Below, piece by piece: positions 1 to 8,686 of a stretch of 64,000 bases of DNA; the first letter of the stretch is position 1; every line of letters begins with the position of its first letter. Both the position numbers and the translations under genes were made by a program. This DNA is from CAWJFP01 sp963842155 (GTDB lineage Bacteria > Pseudomonadota > Alphaproteobacteria > JACZXZ01). The notes below the pieces were generated by a model, which was not told the origin of the DNA, did no database searches, and saw only the letters and a list, made by a program, of their open reading frames with translations. The stretch lies in contig CAWJFP010000006.1 of assembly GCA_963842155.1 (NCBI GenBank), positions 1 through 64,000 of the forward strand, in the 5' to 3' direction.

Positions 1-512
1 ATCCGGTCGGCCAGCACGCTGGCGTGCAGCTCCGTCAGCCTGGCCGCGGCGGCCTCGGCCGCGTCGCACCCGGCCGCGTCGGCCAGCGGCTGACCGCGCC
101 ACGCCTGCAGGGCCGAGCGCAGCACCCGCGCGGCCGTCTCGGCGTCACCCTCGGCCAGCGCCCGGCGGCCCTGGGCGGCCAGGGCCTCGAAGACCGCCGC
201 GTCCACGGCGTCGGGCGGCACGGCCAGGCGGTACCCGGCCGGGTGTGACTCGATCACCTGGCCGAGCCCGGCCCGGCGCAGCTCGGCCCGCAGCCGGGAG
301 ACCAGGGTCTGCAGGGCGTTGCCGGGGTGGCCGGGCGGCTCGTCGGGCCACAGCTGCCCGGCCAGCGAGCCGGCCGGTACGACACGCCCGGCATCCAGGG
401 CCAGCAAAATAAGCAGAACGCGAAGCTGACGGCCGCCGATGGGCACGCTGTGCCCGGCCTCGTCCCGCACCTGAAGCGGGCCGAGCACCCCGATACGCAG
501 CGCGTCTGGCAT
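1..512 (-). CDS. AfsR/SARP-family transcriptional regulator, N-terminal part
   Basis: Reading leftwards from an ATG at 510-512, an open frame of 170 codons runs off the window edge. Residues about 5-95 form an OmpR-type winged helix, with the pattern RVLLILLALDAGRVVP, a QLWPDEPP turn and LVSRLRAELRR. From about residue 105 the helices of a bacterial transcriptional activation (BTAD) domain begin. This order is the hallmark of Streptomyces antibiotic regulatory proteins, pathway activators or larger AfsR-like ATPases. The C-terminal part lies outside the window, so the class cannot be decided. Gene type and codon use point to an actinomycete. Confidence 0.8.
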   Translation of the reverse strand, partial: MPDALRIGVLGPLQVRDEAGHSVPIGGRQLRVLLILLALDAGRVVPAGSLAGQLWPDEPPGHPGNALQTLVSRLRAELRRAGLGQVIESHPAGYRLAVPPDAVDAAVFEALAAQGRRALAEGDAETAARVLRSALQAWRGQPLADAAGCDAAEAAAARLTELHASVLADR

Positions 513-651
513 CAGCCCTCTCCGGTCATCCGTCGGCAAGCCCGGACCGGCACCCGTGCCCCCGGACGATTCAACGCGCGGCTTCACCTTACGCTTCCTG
601 GCAGGTTTTACACTCAACCGACGGCATGGCGCTGGCAGGAGGCAGGCGAGG

Positions 652-1220
652 GTGACATCGGGCCGGGACCGGAGCCGGAAGCCAGCGCGGCGCGGTGGAC
701 CGCCGTCGGCGCGGCCGTGCTGACGGCCGTGGCCCTGGCCGGGTGCGGAAAGGCTGGCTCCGGCGCGGCTATCGCGCCCGCGATGCTGTCGGTGAACAGC
801 GCGGCGCTCAGTCAGAATGTGCTCCCGCAGCGCTATACCTGCCACGGCGCCGGCGTCAATCCCCCGATCAACTGGTCGGGTGCGCCGCCGGGCACCAAGA
901 GCTTCGCGCTCGTGGTCGACGACTCTTCTGCACCGATCACGCCCTTTATTTACTGGCTCGTGTTCCACATTGAACCGGGTACTACCGACATCCAGGAAGG
1001 AATGCTGCCGACCGGGGCACGCCAGGCGCTGAACAGCGCGAACACCCAGCCCTACGACGCCCCGTGCCCGGCCGGCCATTCACACATGTATCGATTCACC
1101 GTTTATGCGCTAAGTACCGAGATTGACCTGCCCCCCGGCGCATCCCTGCAGGAGGTATGGACCGCGATCGCGGCCGCCACAATCGGGCGCGGGCGAAAAG
1201 TGGTCACTGGGTACCCGTAA
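652..1220 (+). CDS. YbhB/YbcL-type PEBP lipoprotein, probable frameshift near the start
   Basis: The C-terminal 150 residues are a phosphatidylethanolamine-binding-protein (Raf-kinase-inhibitor-like) domain. Visible motifs are NPPINWSGAPPGTKSFAL, VDDSSAP (usual DPDAP), YWLVFHI and DAPCPAGHSHMYRFTVYAL. A lipobox LAGC precedes it, so an exported lipoprotein is likely. No good start lies in this frame. A GTG at 652-654, preceded by GGAGG-like sequence, opens a different frame giving MTSGRDRSRKPARR. If one base is missing around 681-700, this joins the hydrophobic stretch WTAVGAAVLTAVALAGC into a normal lipoprotein signal. I therefore place the start at 652 and treat the break as a likely sequence error. 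The function of bacterial PEBPs is largely unknown. Confidence 0.65.
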
Positions 1221-1403
1221 TCAGGCTGACACATTTCGTAACCAGCTCTCTACAGAAGTTTTGCAATCGTGTGACACGCTCCCCGCTCGTGAGTCAGAAT
1301 CGGTGATCAAGCGGGTTCAGGGCGCTCGCGACTACGGGGAAAGGCTCGCGTCATTGGCCGCGTGCGCCTGGCTAGCGCCCCCCACGAGGCCCCGGCGTTC
1401 TGG

Positions 1404-3127
1404 ATGGAGACCATGATTCTGGTCGCGGGACTGGCCATCGCGGGGCTTGCGGGCATCGCGGCGGCTTTCTACTTCAGTGTCCGCCCGGGCAACGGCAGTT
1501 CCCGCGCGCGGACCGCCGGATCGGGCCGGACCGTGAGCGACCTGGCTCCGGCGCGGGGCAGGACCTCGGCTCATCTGTCCCGCAGCGGCCCGGCCGCGGG
1601 GCGGACCAGGCCGGATCCCGACGCCGACTTCGAAGGACCGCCCAGGCGCCACGCGGGCGTCGGGCATCTCGCCGTGGGCCACCGGGGCCATCGCGAAGAT
1701 GTGGCAGGTCACACGGCGCCGGTCGGCCTGCGGGCCGCGGGTGCTAGGGCCGACGCGGGCGCACGGCCAAGGCCCGCCGAGCGGCCCGACCCGGAGGCCG
1801 ATGAGGCCGCGGACGCGATCAGGTCGACGCGGGGCCGGCGGCGGGTGGGCTTCCGTAAGGGCGCCGAGGTCGACGAGGAAATGTGGCCGACCGAGAACTT
1901 CGGCGGCGTGACCGACGAGCAGTTCTGGGACGACATGGCGTCGGACAAGCCGCTGGCGACCACCGCGCGGACCGCCGCCCAGGCGGATCCGGGCTCCAGG
2001 CGCCGGCTGCCGGACGTCGCTCCCCGGCCGAACGGGCGCGACGCCGACGACCGGGGCCGCCCCGACGGCAGCCGGATCGCGGGCGGGGGTTCGGGTGCTT
2101 ATGCGCCTTCGTATGCGTCGCCCGCTGGCCGGCCTGGGCCCGCGGACCGCACCGGAAGCCAGCCGATCCAGACCGGCCCGCAGCGGATCCAGACGGGTGC
2201 CCAGCCGATCCCCACCGGCCCTCAGCCGATCCCGACTGGTCCCCAGCCGATCCAGGGCACCCAGCCGGTGCCCGTGGCCACACGGTCTTACCAGCCGGGC
2301 ACCCAGCCGTATCAGGGTTCGCCGCCGTCCTACCAGCCGGCGACCCAGCCCGCCCCGGCCATGGGCCAGGGGATGCGCGGCGGGATGCCGGCCGGCCCGC
2401 GCGGGCGCGCGCGCCACGCCAACGGTGCCGACGCCGGCCCGGCGCCGGCGCGGGCGAGGACCCGCTGACCAGCGCGGCCTACGCCCTCAGGCCGCCCGGG
2501 GCGGTCGACGGCCGGTCCCAGTCGCCGCGCCGGTCCAGGGACAGGGACCTGACCAGGGAGCAGTACGAGGCTACGATCGCCCAGGACACGCAGAGCTTCA
2601 GCCTCGCCGACACCCAGGCGGCCACCGGAGGGTACCCCGGCGGGGTGCCCCCGCTCCGGCAGTACGAGCTGCCCGCGGGTGGAGGCCCGAGCGGTCCGAC
2701 GAGCCTGAACGGCAACGGCAACGGGCGCGCCCCCGAATACCGGTCCGACGGGGGTCGCTCGGACACGGGTCGCTATGACCAGTTCAGGTCCGACCCTTAC
2801 TGGTCGGGCGGGCGGCCCGAATCGGTCCGGGGGGCGGGCACCGCCGATCCCTACGGCAGCACCAACGGGCATCCGTACCCGGAACGCCCCTACGGCGATC
2901 CGGCCCAGTCGACGAGCACGCCGCCCTACGGCGAGACCTACGGATACGGGTATCCGGTCAGCCCGGTGGACGATCCCAGGCAACCGAACGGTACGCGGGG
3001 CACCCTGGGCAACGCCGCGCAGGGCCGATCCGGCGTCAACGGCGGCGGCACGGGCGCTCGCCCGGCGTACCCGGCGGGCAACGGCTACCGGGGTTCGTAC
3101 GACCCCAGGGCGAACGGTCGCGGCTAA
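1404..3127 (+). CDS. single-pass membrane protein with long Pro/Gln/Gly-rich tail, frameshifted
   Basis: An ATG at 1404 opens METMILVAGLAIAGLAGI, one N-terminal membrane helix. A long charged, low-complexity segment follows: a short folded-looking patch around FRKGAEVDEEMWPTENFGG, then 7-residue repeats rich in Gln, Pro and Thr. This frame stops at 2468. The next frame continues the same composition (REQYEATIAQDTQSFSL, then Gly/Tyr/Pro-rich sequence) to a stop at 3127. Adding one base near 2435-2462 would give one protein of about 574 residues. Proteins of this form are common and uncharacterised in actinomycetes. I recognise no catalytic domain. Confidence 0.55.
2160..2274 (+). repeat. in-gene 21-bp repeats (QPIxTGx heptads)
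   Basis: About six imperfect 21-bp units encode QPIQTGP, QRIQTGA, QPIPTGP, QPIPTGP, QPIQGT and QPVPVAT in the disordered tail of the membrane protein. They look like slippage or unequal-exchange expansion of a flexible linker. Confidence 0.8.
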
Positions 3128-3160
3128 CCCCCGCGCTCGGCCCGCGGGCAGACTAGGTCC

Positions 3161-3931
3161 ATGCCCGAGGGAGATGCGGTCTGGTACACGGCCCGCCGCC
3201 TGCACGAGGCGCTGGCCGGGCGGCCGCTGACCCGGAGTGACTTCCGCGTCCCCCGGCTGGCCACCGCCGACCTGAGCGGCGACGTGGTGACCGAGACCGT
3301 CTCCCGCGGCAAGCACCTGCTCACCCGGACCAGCGGCGGCTTCACCGTGCACACGCACCTGCGCATGGACGGCAGCTGGCGGATCCGGCCCGCGGCCGAG
3401 CGGATGGCGGAGAGTCACCGGATCAGGCTGGTGCTCGCCAACAACCAGTGGCGGGCCATCGGGTACCAGCTCGGCGTCGTCGAGCTGCTGCGGACCAGCC
3501 ACGAGGACCAGGTCACCGGGCACCTGGGCCCGGATCTGCTCGGCCAGGACTGGGACTGCGACGAGGCGGTGCGCAGGCTAGCCGCCGAGCCTGACCGCCC
3601 TATCGGCGAGGCCCTGCTCGACCAGCGAAATTTGGCAGGCATCGGCAATATCTACAAGGCCGAAGTCCTGTTCCTGCGCGGCGTCAACCCGTGGCGCCCG
3701 GTCGGCGAGGTCCCCGATCTCGCCGCGGTGGCCGAGCTGGCCCGCCGGCTGCTCGACGCGAACAAGGAGCGGCTGGGCCAGGTCACGACCGGCAGCTCGC
3801 GCCGGGGCGAGGAGACCTGGGTGTACGGCCGGCGCGGCCGCCCGTGCCGGCGCTGCGGCACGTTCATCCGCTCCGAGGGCCAGCAGGACCGGGTCACGTT
3901 CTGGTGCCCGGCGTGCCAGCCGGGGGCCTGA
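3161..3931 (+). CDS. nei: Nei/Fpg-family DNA glycosylase-AP lyase (endonuclease VIII type)
   Basis: Removes oxidised bases from DNA and nicks the resulting abasic site (base excision repair). The protein begins MPEGD, so the catalytic Pro2 and Glu3 are in place after Met removal. SRGKHLL around residue 50 holds the conserved lysine. QRNLAGIGNIYKAEVLF near 150-170 is the helix-two-turn-helix. A C-terminal four-cysteine zinc finger (CRRC and CPAC) closes the protein at 256 residues, a normal length. The MPEGDxVW start and overall pattern resemble mycobacterial Nei more than proteobacterial enzymes. It is the last gene of the actinobacterial-looking segment. Confidence 0.9.
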   Translation: MPEGDAVWYTARRLHEALAGRPLTRSDFRVPRLATADLSGDVVTETVSRGKHLLTRTSGGFTVHTHLRMDGSWRIRPAAERMAESHRIRLVLANNQWRAIGYQLGVVELLRTSHEDQVTGHLGPDLLGQDWDCDEAVRRLAAEPDRPIGEALLDQRNLAGIGNIYKAEVLFLRGVNPWRPVGEVPDLAAVAELARRLLDANKERLGQVTTGSSRRGEETWVYGRRGRPCRRCGTFIRSEGQQDRVTFWCPACQPGA

Positions 3932-4090
3932 CGGGGGCCCTGAACCGAGGCAATTGCGCCAGATCGGTGATTTTGCCATCACATTACGTTATCTTTGCGG
4001 ATTGCCGATATTTGTTCTGAGCGCCGCGAAGTGTTTTCGCAGTGACGGGTCCGCAGCCGAGGCAGGCGACGAGGCGCGCGCCCCAGGCGC
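3932..4090. other. probable contig junction between two organisms
   Basis: To the left genes are actinobacterial in kind. To the right they are alphaproteobacterial and an ABC ATPase is present only as its last codons. The stretch between, especially 3950-4035, is clearly more AT-rich than either side and carries no convincing gene. The exact breakpoint cannot be seen. It must lie after the glycosylase stop (3931) and before the recognisable ATPase tail (about 4090). Confidence 0.6.
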
Positions 4091-4173
4091 TCGTCTCCCG
4101 CTATGGCCGGCGCAACCTCGAGGAGGTCTTCCTCGATATCGCCCGCAAGGGCCTCGAGGAAACGGCGACATGA
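4021..4173 (+). CDS. ABC-2 exporter ATP-binding protein, C-terminal remnant
   Basis: The open frame from an in-frame stop at 4018-4020 to the TGA at 4171-4173 ends LVSRYGRRNLEEVFLDIARK. This matches the extreme C-terminus of ABC-2-type exporter ATPases, where a NLEEVFL/TLEDVFL motif is typical. Its TGA overlaps the ATG of the permease gene (ATGA), the usual arrangement for such pairs. Only about 28 residues are convincingly homologous. All Walker and signature motifs are missing, and the part before about 4090 may come from another molecule. Confidence 0.55.
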   Translation, partial: APRSVFAVTGPQPRQATRRAPQALVSRYGRRNLEEVFLDIARKGLEETAT

Positions 4174-5039
4174 CGATGGCGAATTCCGACGCGGCCGCGC
4201 TCCGCGAGCCCTTGCCCCATTTCCGGCCGGCGCCGCCGCCCACCGCCTTCTCGCCGCGCCGCGTCGGCGCCATGGTGCTGCGCTATGCCTATCTTCTGCG
4301 CGGCTCCTGGCCCAGGGTGGCCGAGCTCATCTATTGGCCGACCGTGCAGATGATCCTCTGGGGCTTCATCACCCAGTTCTTCCGCACCAACAGCTCCTGG
4401 GTCGCGCAGGCGGGCGGCGTGCTGATCGCGGCCGTGCTGTTGTGGGACGTGCTTTTCCGCGGCCAGCTCGGCGTCTCGATCTCCTTTCTCGAGGAGGTCT
4501 GGTCGCGCAATCTCGCCCAGCTCTTCGTGACCCCGCTCAGGCCTTACGAGCTGATGATCTCGCTTACCACGATGAGCCTGATCCGCACCGTGATCGGGGT
4601 GGTGCCGGCGGCGCTCTTCGCCATACCACTGTATCATTATTCGCTTTTCTCGCTCGGCCTGCCGCTCTTGGCCTTCTTCGTCTGCCTCATGCTGTTCGGC
4701 TGGGGCCTCGGGCTCGCGGTGGTCGGCATCGTGCTGCGCTACGGCCTGGGCGCCGAGAGCCTGGCCTGGCTCGCCATGTTCTCGCTGGCGCCGGTGAGCG
4801 CCGTCTATTATCCCGTCTCGGTGCTGCCCTGGTGGCTCCAGCCGGTCGCCTGGGCGATGCCGTCCGCCTATGTTTTCGAGGGCATGCGGGCGGAGATGTT
4901 CCAGCATGTCTTCCGCGCCGATCTGCTCTTGACCGCCCTCGCCCTCGATGGGCTCTATCTATTGCTCGGCGGGATGGTCTTTCTCGGTTTCTTCCGTGCG
5001 GTGCGGCGGCGCGGGCTGCTGCTGCAGATGGGCGAATAG
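4170..5039 (+). CDS. ABC-2 type transporter permease
   Basis: Inner-membrane half of an ABC-2 exporter; the substrate is unknown. It has 289 residues with about six hydrophobic spans, an N-terminal cytoplasmic stretch and the family-typical segment FLEEVWSRNLAQLFVTPLRPYEL. The late segment SLAPVSAVYYPVSVLPWWLQ is also characteristic. The start at 4170 overlaps the stop of the ATPase remnant, indicating translational coupling. The next gene, cobS, begins 34 bases later but is unrelated in function. Confidence 0.85.
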   Translation: MTMANSDAAALREPLPHFRPAPPPTAFSPRRVGAMVLRYAYLLRGSWPRVAELIYWPTVQMILWGFITQFFRTNSSWVAQAGGVLIAAVLLWDVLFRGQLGVSISFLEEVWSRNLAQLFVTPLRPYELMISLTTMSLIRTVIGVVPAALFAIPLYHYSLFSLGLPLLAFFVCLMLFGWGLGLAVVGIVLRYGLGAESLAWLAMFSLAPVSAVYYPVSVLPWWLQPVAWAMPSAYVFEGMRAEMFQHVFRADLLLTALALDGLYLLLGGMVFLGFFRAVRRRGLLLQMGE

Positions 5040-5073
5040 CTCGAAATAGGGCTCCGAAGGGGGAAGGGCCAAT

Positions 5074-5865
5074 ATGACACGCCTCGATTGGCGCCGTTTC
5101 GACTGGTCGAGCCTCGGCCGCGATTGGCCGCGCGATTTGCGGGTCGCGGCGGTGTTCCTCACCATTCTCCCCTTGCGGGTCGAGGGCGAGATCGCCGGCT
5201 CGGACAGGGCCCAGGCCTTGCGCGCGGCGCCGCTCGTCGGTCTTGCGGTGGGGCTCCTGGGCGCGCTCGTCTTCGCGGCCCTGATTGGTCTCGCGCTCAG
5301 CCCCCTGGTTGCGGCACTCGCGGCGCTCGGCGCCATGGCCGCCGCGACCGGCGCCTTGCACGAGGACGGGCTCGCCGATTTCGCCGACGGGCTCGGCGGC
5401 GGCGACGCGGAGGCCCGGCTCGCCATCATGCGCGACAGCCGCCTCGGCAGCTACGGCGCGCTGGCCCTCGTCTTCAGCATCGGGCTCCGCGCCGCGGCGC
5501 TCGACGAGATCGCGCAGTCGGGGCTCGCCGCCTTCGCCCTCGTCGCGGCGGCGTCCGCCTCGCGCGGCCTCATGCCGCTGCTCGCGCTCTGGCTCGAGCC
5601 GGCCCGGCGCGACGGGCTCGGCGCCGGTCTGGGCGAGCCGAGCCAGGAGGCCGTGGCGACCGCGGCAATCATCGCCTTGCTCGCCGCGCTGCTGCTTCTC
5701 GGCCCTCTCGCGGGCCTCCTCGCCATCATCCTCGGCGCAGGCGCCGTGGCCGGCGTTGCCGCGCTTGCGAGGGCGCGGCTCGGCGGCTATACGGGCGACG
5801 TATTCGGCGCCGCGCAGCAGGCGGCAGAGACCGCGATCCTGCTCACCGCCGCGGCCTGGTTCTGA
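5074..5865 (+). CDS. cobS: adenosylcobinamide-GDP ribazoletransferase (cobalamin synthase)
   Basis: Joins adenosylcobinamide-GDP with alpha-ribazole (or its phosphate) at the inner membrane in the last steps of vitamin B12 assembly. The 263-residue protein is mostly hydrophobic. It carries the family signature GALHEDGLADFADGLGGG around residues 90-107 and the conserved MRDSRLGSYG. The following gene encodes a histidine phosphatase of the CobC kind, which fits a nucleotide-loop assembly pair. Other cob genes are not in the window. Confidence 0.92.
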   Translation: MTRLDWRRFDWSSLGRDWPRDLRVAAVFLTILPLRVEGEIAGSDRAQALRAAPLVGLAVGLLGALVFAALIGLALSPLVAALAALGAMAAATGALHEDGLADFADGLGGGDAEARLAIMRDSRLGSYGALALVFSIGLRAAALDEIAQSGLAAFALVAAASASRGLMPLLALWLEPARRDGLGAGLGEPSQEAVATAAIIALLAALLLLGPLAGLLAIILGAGAVAGVAALARARLGGYTGDVFGAAQQAAETAILLTAAAWF

Positions 5866-5890
5866 TCGCTGCCGCCCGCGAGATGACCGC

Positions 5891-6568
5891 ATGTCCAAGC
5901 TGACCCGATGGTGGTGGATCCGCCATGCGCCCGTGACCGATCACGGCGGCCGCATCTATGGCCAGCGCGACGTCGATTGCGACGTCTCCGACGGCGATGC
6001 CTTCGCCCTCCTGGCGCGCGCTTTGCCGCGCGACGCGGTGTGGGTGTCGAGCAACCTGAAGCGCGCGGTGCTCACGGCGCGGGCCATCGTCGAGGCCGGG
6101 CTTGCAGCGCCGCCGCCCGTCATCGAGCCGGCGCTGGCGGAGCAGCATTTCGGCGCCTGGCAAGGCGAGCTGCGCGACGAGGTGTTCGCGCGCAACCCCG
6201 ACCGGCGCGGCTTCTGGCTGGCGCCGGCCGACATCGCACCGCCCGGCGGCGAGAGCTTCGTCCAGCTCGTCGCGCGGGTGAGCGAGGCGGTGTTGCGGCT
6301 CAACGGCCTTTATGCCGGGCGGGACATCGTGGCCGTGGCCCATGGCGGGACGATCCGCGCCGCATTGGCACTCGCGCTCGGCCTGGAGCCGTCGGCGGCG
6401 CTCGCCTTCTCGACCGATAATCTGGCGCTCACCCGCATCGACCATGTCGCCGCCGAGGGCGGCGACGCCTGGCGCGTCGTCGCCGTCAACCTCCCGCCGG
6501 GCTGGGCGGCGCCGGGCCTGGCGGCGGGGTGGCCGCGGTCCCGGCTTGATGGTAGAATCGGCGCATAA
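5891..6568 (+). CDS. histidine phosphatase family protein, probable alpha-ribazole phosphatase
   Basis: The phosphohistidine motif appears as WWIRHAPV near residue 8 and the second catalytic histidine as VAHGGTIRAAL near 155. LAEQHFGAWQGE matches the family motif carrying the acid residue. The 225-residue length is usual for the phosphoglycerate-mutase-like superfamily. Directly following cobS by 25 bases, it most likely dephosphorylates alpha-ribazole-5'-phosphate (CobC role). The superfamily is broad and the substrate is inferred from position. Confidence 0.75.
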   Translation: MSKLTRWWWIRHAPVTDHGGRIYGQRDVDCDVSDGDAFALLARALPRDAVWVSSNLKRAVLTARAIVEAGLAAPPPVIEPALAEQHFGAWQGELRDEVFARNPDRRGFWLAPADIAPPGGESFVQLVARVSEAVLRLNGLYAGRDIVAVAHGGTIRAALALALGLEPSAALAFSTDNLALTRIDHVAAEGGDAWRVVAVNLPPGWAAPGLAAGWPRSRLDGRIGA

Positions 6569-6611
6569 ATCGTCGTCGTCTCGTTTCCCTTCCGCTCCGG
6601 GAGGCTTCGCC

Positions 6612-7295
6612 ATGCGTCAGCTCGCCCGCCAGATCATTCTCGCCGCAGCCTGCGCGCTCGGGATCGCGGCCGCCGCGCCGGCTCATGCCGAATCGGACGC
6701 CGTGGCGCTGCTCTCCAAGGCGCAATTCACCTTCGAGAGCATGATCAAGGACCCCAATTATGGCGCGCTGCGCCAGCAGATCATGCAGGCCAAGGCCGTG
6801 CTGATCATCCCCAGCCAGCTCAAGGCCGCCTTCGTCATCGGCGGCCAGGGCGGCAGCGGCGTGCTGCTCGCCAAGGACGCGAACGGCGTCTGGGGCTACC
6901 CGGCCTTCTTCACGCTGAGCACGGGCAGCATCGGCCTGCAGATCGGCGTCCAGGATTCGGAGGCGGTGCTGGCGATCATGAGCGAGCGCGGCCTCTCGGC
7001 CGTCGTCTTCAACCAGGTCAAGCTCGGCTACGATCTGAGCGCCGCCGCCGGCCCAGTCGGCCAAGGCATGCAGGGCGACACCACCACGGCGGGCGGCGCC
7101 GACGTGGTGACCTACGCGCGCAACCAGGGACTTTTCCTCGGCGGCTCGCTCGACGGCGCCGTGATCGTCACGCGCGACGACCTCGACAGCCAGCTCTACG
7201 GCCCGGACGCCACGCCGCGCAGCATCATCTTCGAGCGCCGCTTCGCCAACCCGGCCGCCGACAAGCTGCGCGAGGCGCTGCAGCTCATGCGGTAG
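6612..7295 (+). CDS. SYLF/Ysc84-domain secreted lipid-binding protein
   Basis: An N-terminal signal peptide, ending near AAPAHAES, is followed by a SYLF (Ysc84) domain that fills the rest of the 227-residue protein. Recognisable stretches are AKAVLIIPSQLKAAFVIGGQ, GVWGYPAFFTLSTGSIGLQ and NQGLFLGGSLDGAVI. SYLF domains bind phosphoinositides or other lipids in eukaryotes. The bacterial periplasmic versions have no settled role. A perfect 10-bp-arm hairpin follows the stop and may end transcription. Confidence 0.85.
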   Translation: MRQLARQIILAAACALGIAAAAPAHAESDAVALLSKAQFTFESMIKDPNYGALRQQIMQAKAVLIIPSQLKAAFVIGGQGGSGVLLAKDANGVWGYPAFFTLSTGSIGLQIGVQDSEAVLAIMSERGLSAVVFNQVKLGYDLSAAAGPVGQGMQGDTTTAGGADVVTYARNQGLFLGGSLDGAVIVTRDDLDSQLYGPDATPRSIIFERRFANPAADKLREALQLMR

Positions 7296-7296
7296 A

Positions 7297-7321
7297 GCGT
7301 TTCCACGTCAAGTGGAAACGC
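7297..7321. repeat. dispersed hairpin element, possible terminator
   Basis: Arms GCGTTTCCAC and GTGGAAACGC are perfect complements around a five-base loop, starting two bases after the SYLF gene stop. A diverged copy lies near 26403-26429. It is located between convergent genes, so it could serve as a bidirectional terminator. It belongs to a short intergenic hairpin family often seen in rhizobial genomes. Confidence 0.7.
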
Positions 7322-7336
7322 GAAAGCCGGCGCGGC

Positions 7337-8446
7337 TCAACGCGCTGCCCGCAGCTCGTGGCAAAGCCATAAGGCGATGGTGAAGAGGGCGAGTGCCCCC
7401 GCCTGATGGGCGGCGGCGAGCGATAGCGGCACCCCGAGCAGCAAGGTCGAGACGCCGAGGCTCGCCTGGAGGATGGCCATCAGCGGCAGCAGATCGAGCG
7501 CCAGCCGCGCGCGGGGCGGCAGAGCTGCCCGCCGCGCGCCGAGGCGGAAGAGCAGCAGCAGCGCTACCAGGGTCAGCGCCAGCACGCGGTGATCGAACTG
7601 CGCCGTGACCGGATTCTCGAAGGGATTGAGGTAAAGCGGCGCGAGCGCCCCGATCCCGCGCGGCACAACTCTGCCTTCCATCAGGGGAAATGTATTGTCG
7701 ATGAGCCCGGCATGGAGCCCGGCCACGAAGGCGCCCGAGAAGGCGACGAGAAGCACAAGCCCGGTGAGCGGCACCGCCTGCCGGAAGAGCCGCGTCGCGG
7801 CGCTCCGAGGCGAGGCTCGATCCGATGCGGTCAAATCGGGCCCCGGCCCGGGAAACAGGAGATCGAGCGCGAGCCAGAGCATATAGCCGTAGATCAGGAT
7901 GGCGGCGAGGAGATGGGCCGCGAGGCGATATTGGCTGACCGAGGGACGGTCGACGAGCCCGCTCTCGACCATGTACCAGCCGAGCGCGCCCTGCAAGGCG
8001 CCGAGCAGGAACAAGATGGCGAGGCGAGGCGCGAGGCGGCGCGCGATCCGGCCGCGCAGCAGCAGGACGAGGAAGGGCAGCAGGAAGACGAGGCCGATCA
8101 GCCGCCCCCACAGCCGGTGGAGATATTCCCACCAGAAGATCTGCTTGAAGTCGGCGAGGCTCATCCCCTGGTTCAGCAGAAGATATTCCGGGCTGCGCCG
8201 ATAGGCGTCGAAAAGCCGCTGCCAGTCCTCGGAGGAGAGCGGCGGGATCGCCCCCAAGACGGGATGCCAGACGGTGATCGAGAGGCCCGAGGCGGTGAGG
8301 CGGGTGACGCCGCCGATGACCAGCATCGCGTAGACCATCGCGCAGCAGGCGAGGAGCCAATAGCCGACCATCCGGTCGCCGCCGGGGGCGGGCGGACGCG
8401 CCGCCGGGATCGCTCGGCTCAGCTCGGTCATCTCGCTCCTGCTCAT
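7337..8446 (-). CDS. ctaA: heme A synthase (COX15/CtaA)
   Basis: Oxidises the methyl group of heme O to make heme A for aa3-type cytochrome oxidase, in the inner membrane. The 369 residues form about eight helices. Conserved histidines sit in EYLHRLWGR, AAHLLAA, FDHRVLAL and AAHQAGAL, the expected haem-binding pattern. The first helix carries the family motif VIGGVTRLTASGLSI. I start at the ATG at 8444-8446. A longer frame upstream adds only basic, non-conserved sequence. No other oxidase genes are adjacent. Confidence 0.93.
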   Translation of the reverse strand: MSRSEMTELSRAIPAARPPAPGGDRMVGYWLLACCAMVYAMLVIGGVTRLTASGLSITVWHPVLGAIPPLSSEDWQRLFDAYRRSPEYLLLNQGMSLADFKQIFWWEYLHRLWGRLIGLVFLLPFLVLLLRGRIARRLAPRLAILFLLGALQGALGWYMVESGLVDRPSVSQYRLAAHLLAAILIYGYMLWLALDLLFPGPGPDLTASDRASPRSAATRLFRQAVPLTGLVLLVAFSGAFVAGLHAGLIDNTFPLMEGRVVPRGIGALAPLYLNPFENPVTAQFDHRVLALTLVALLLLFRLGARRAALPPRARLALDLLPLMAILQASLGVSTLLLGVPLSLAAAHQAGALALFTIALWLCHELRAAR

Positions 8447-8686
8447 AATCTTGACGGGGCGCGTCCTTGCGGACGACAAACTGCCGCGTCGCGCCCCGCT
8501 CCGCAAGCCGGCTCCGGCAACCGATCGCCGCAAGCGCTTGGTCGCGTCTTTTGGCGCGTATCATCGAGGGGCGCCGCGCCGGGTCGAAACGGCGGCGGCG
8601 GCCGTTTAGGCGGTTTTGGCGATCGCATGGTAGGATATAATGGCCTTGCGATCCTCGGCGACGCGGGAGCAATCCGGACCGTTCTG

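Noticed and set aside
1..3931. Horizontal transfer of an actinobacterial island
   Set aside because: No integrase, tRNA junction or flanking repeat is seen, and a gene is cut at the join. A chimeric assembly is simpler.
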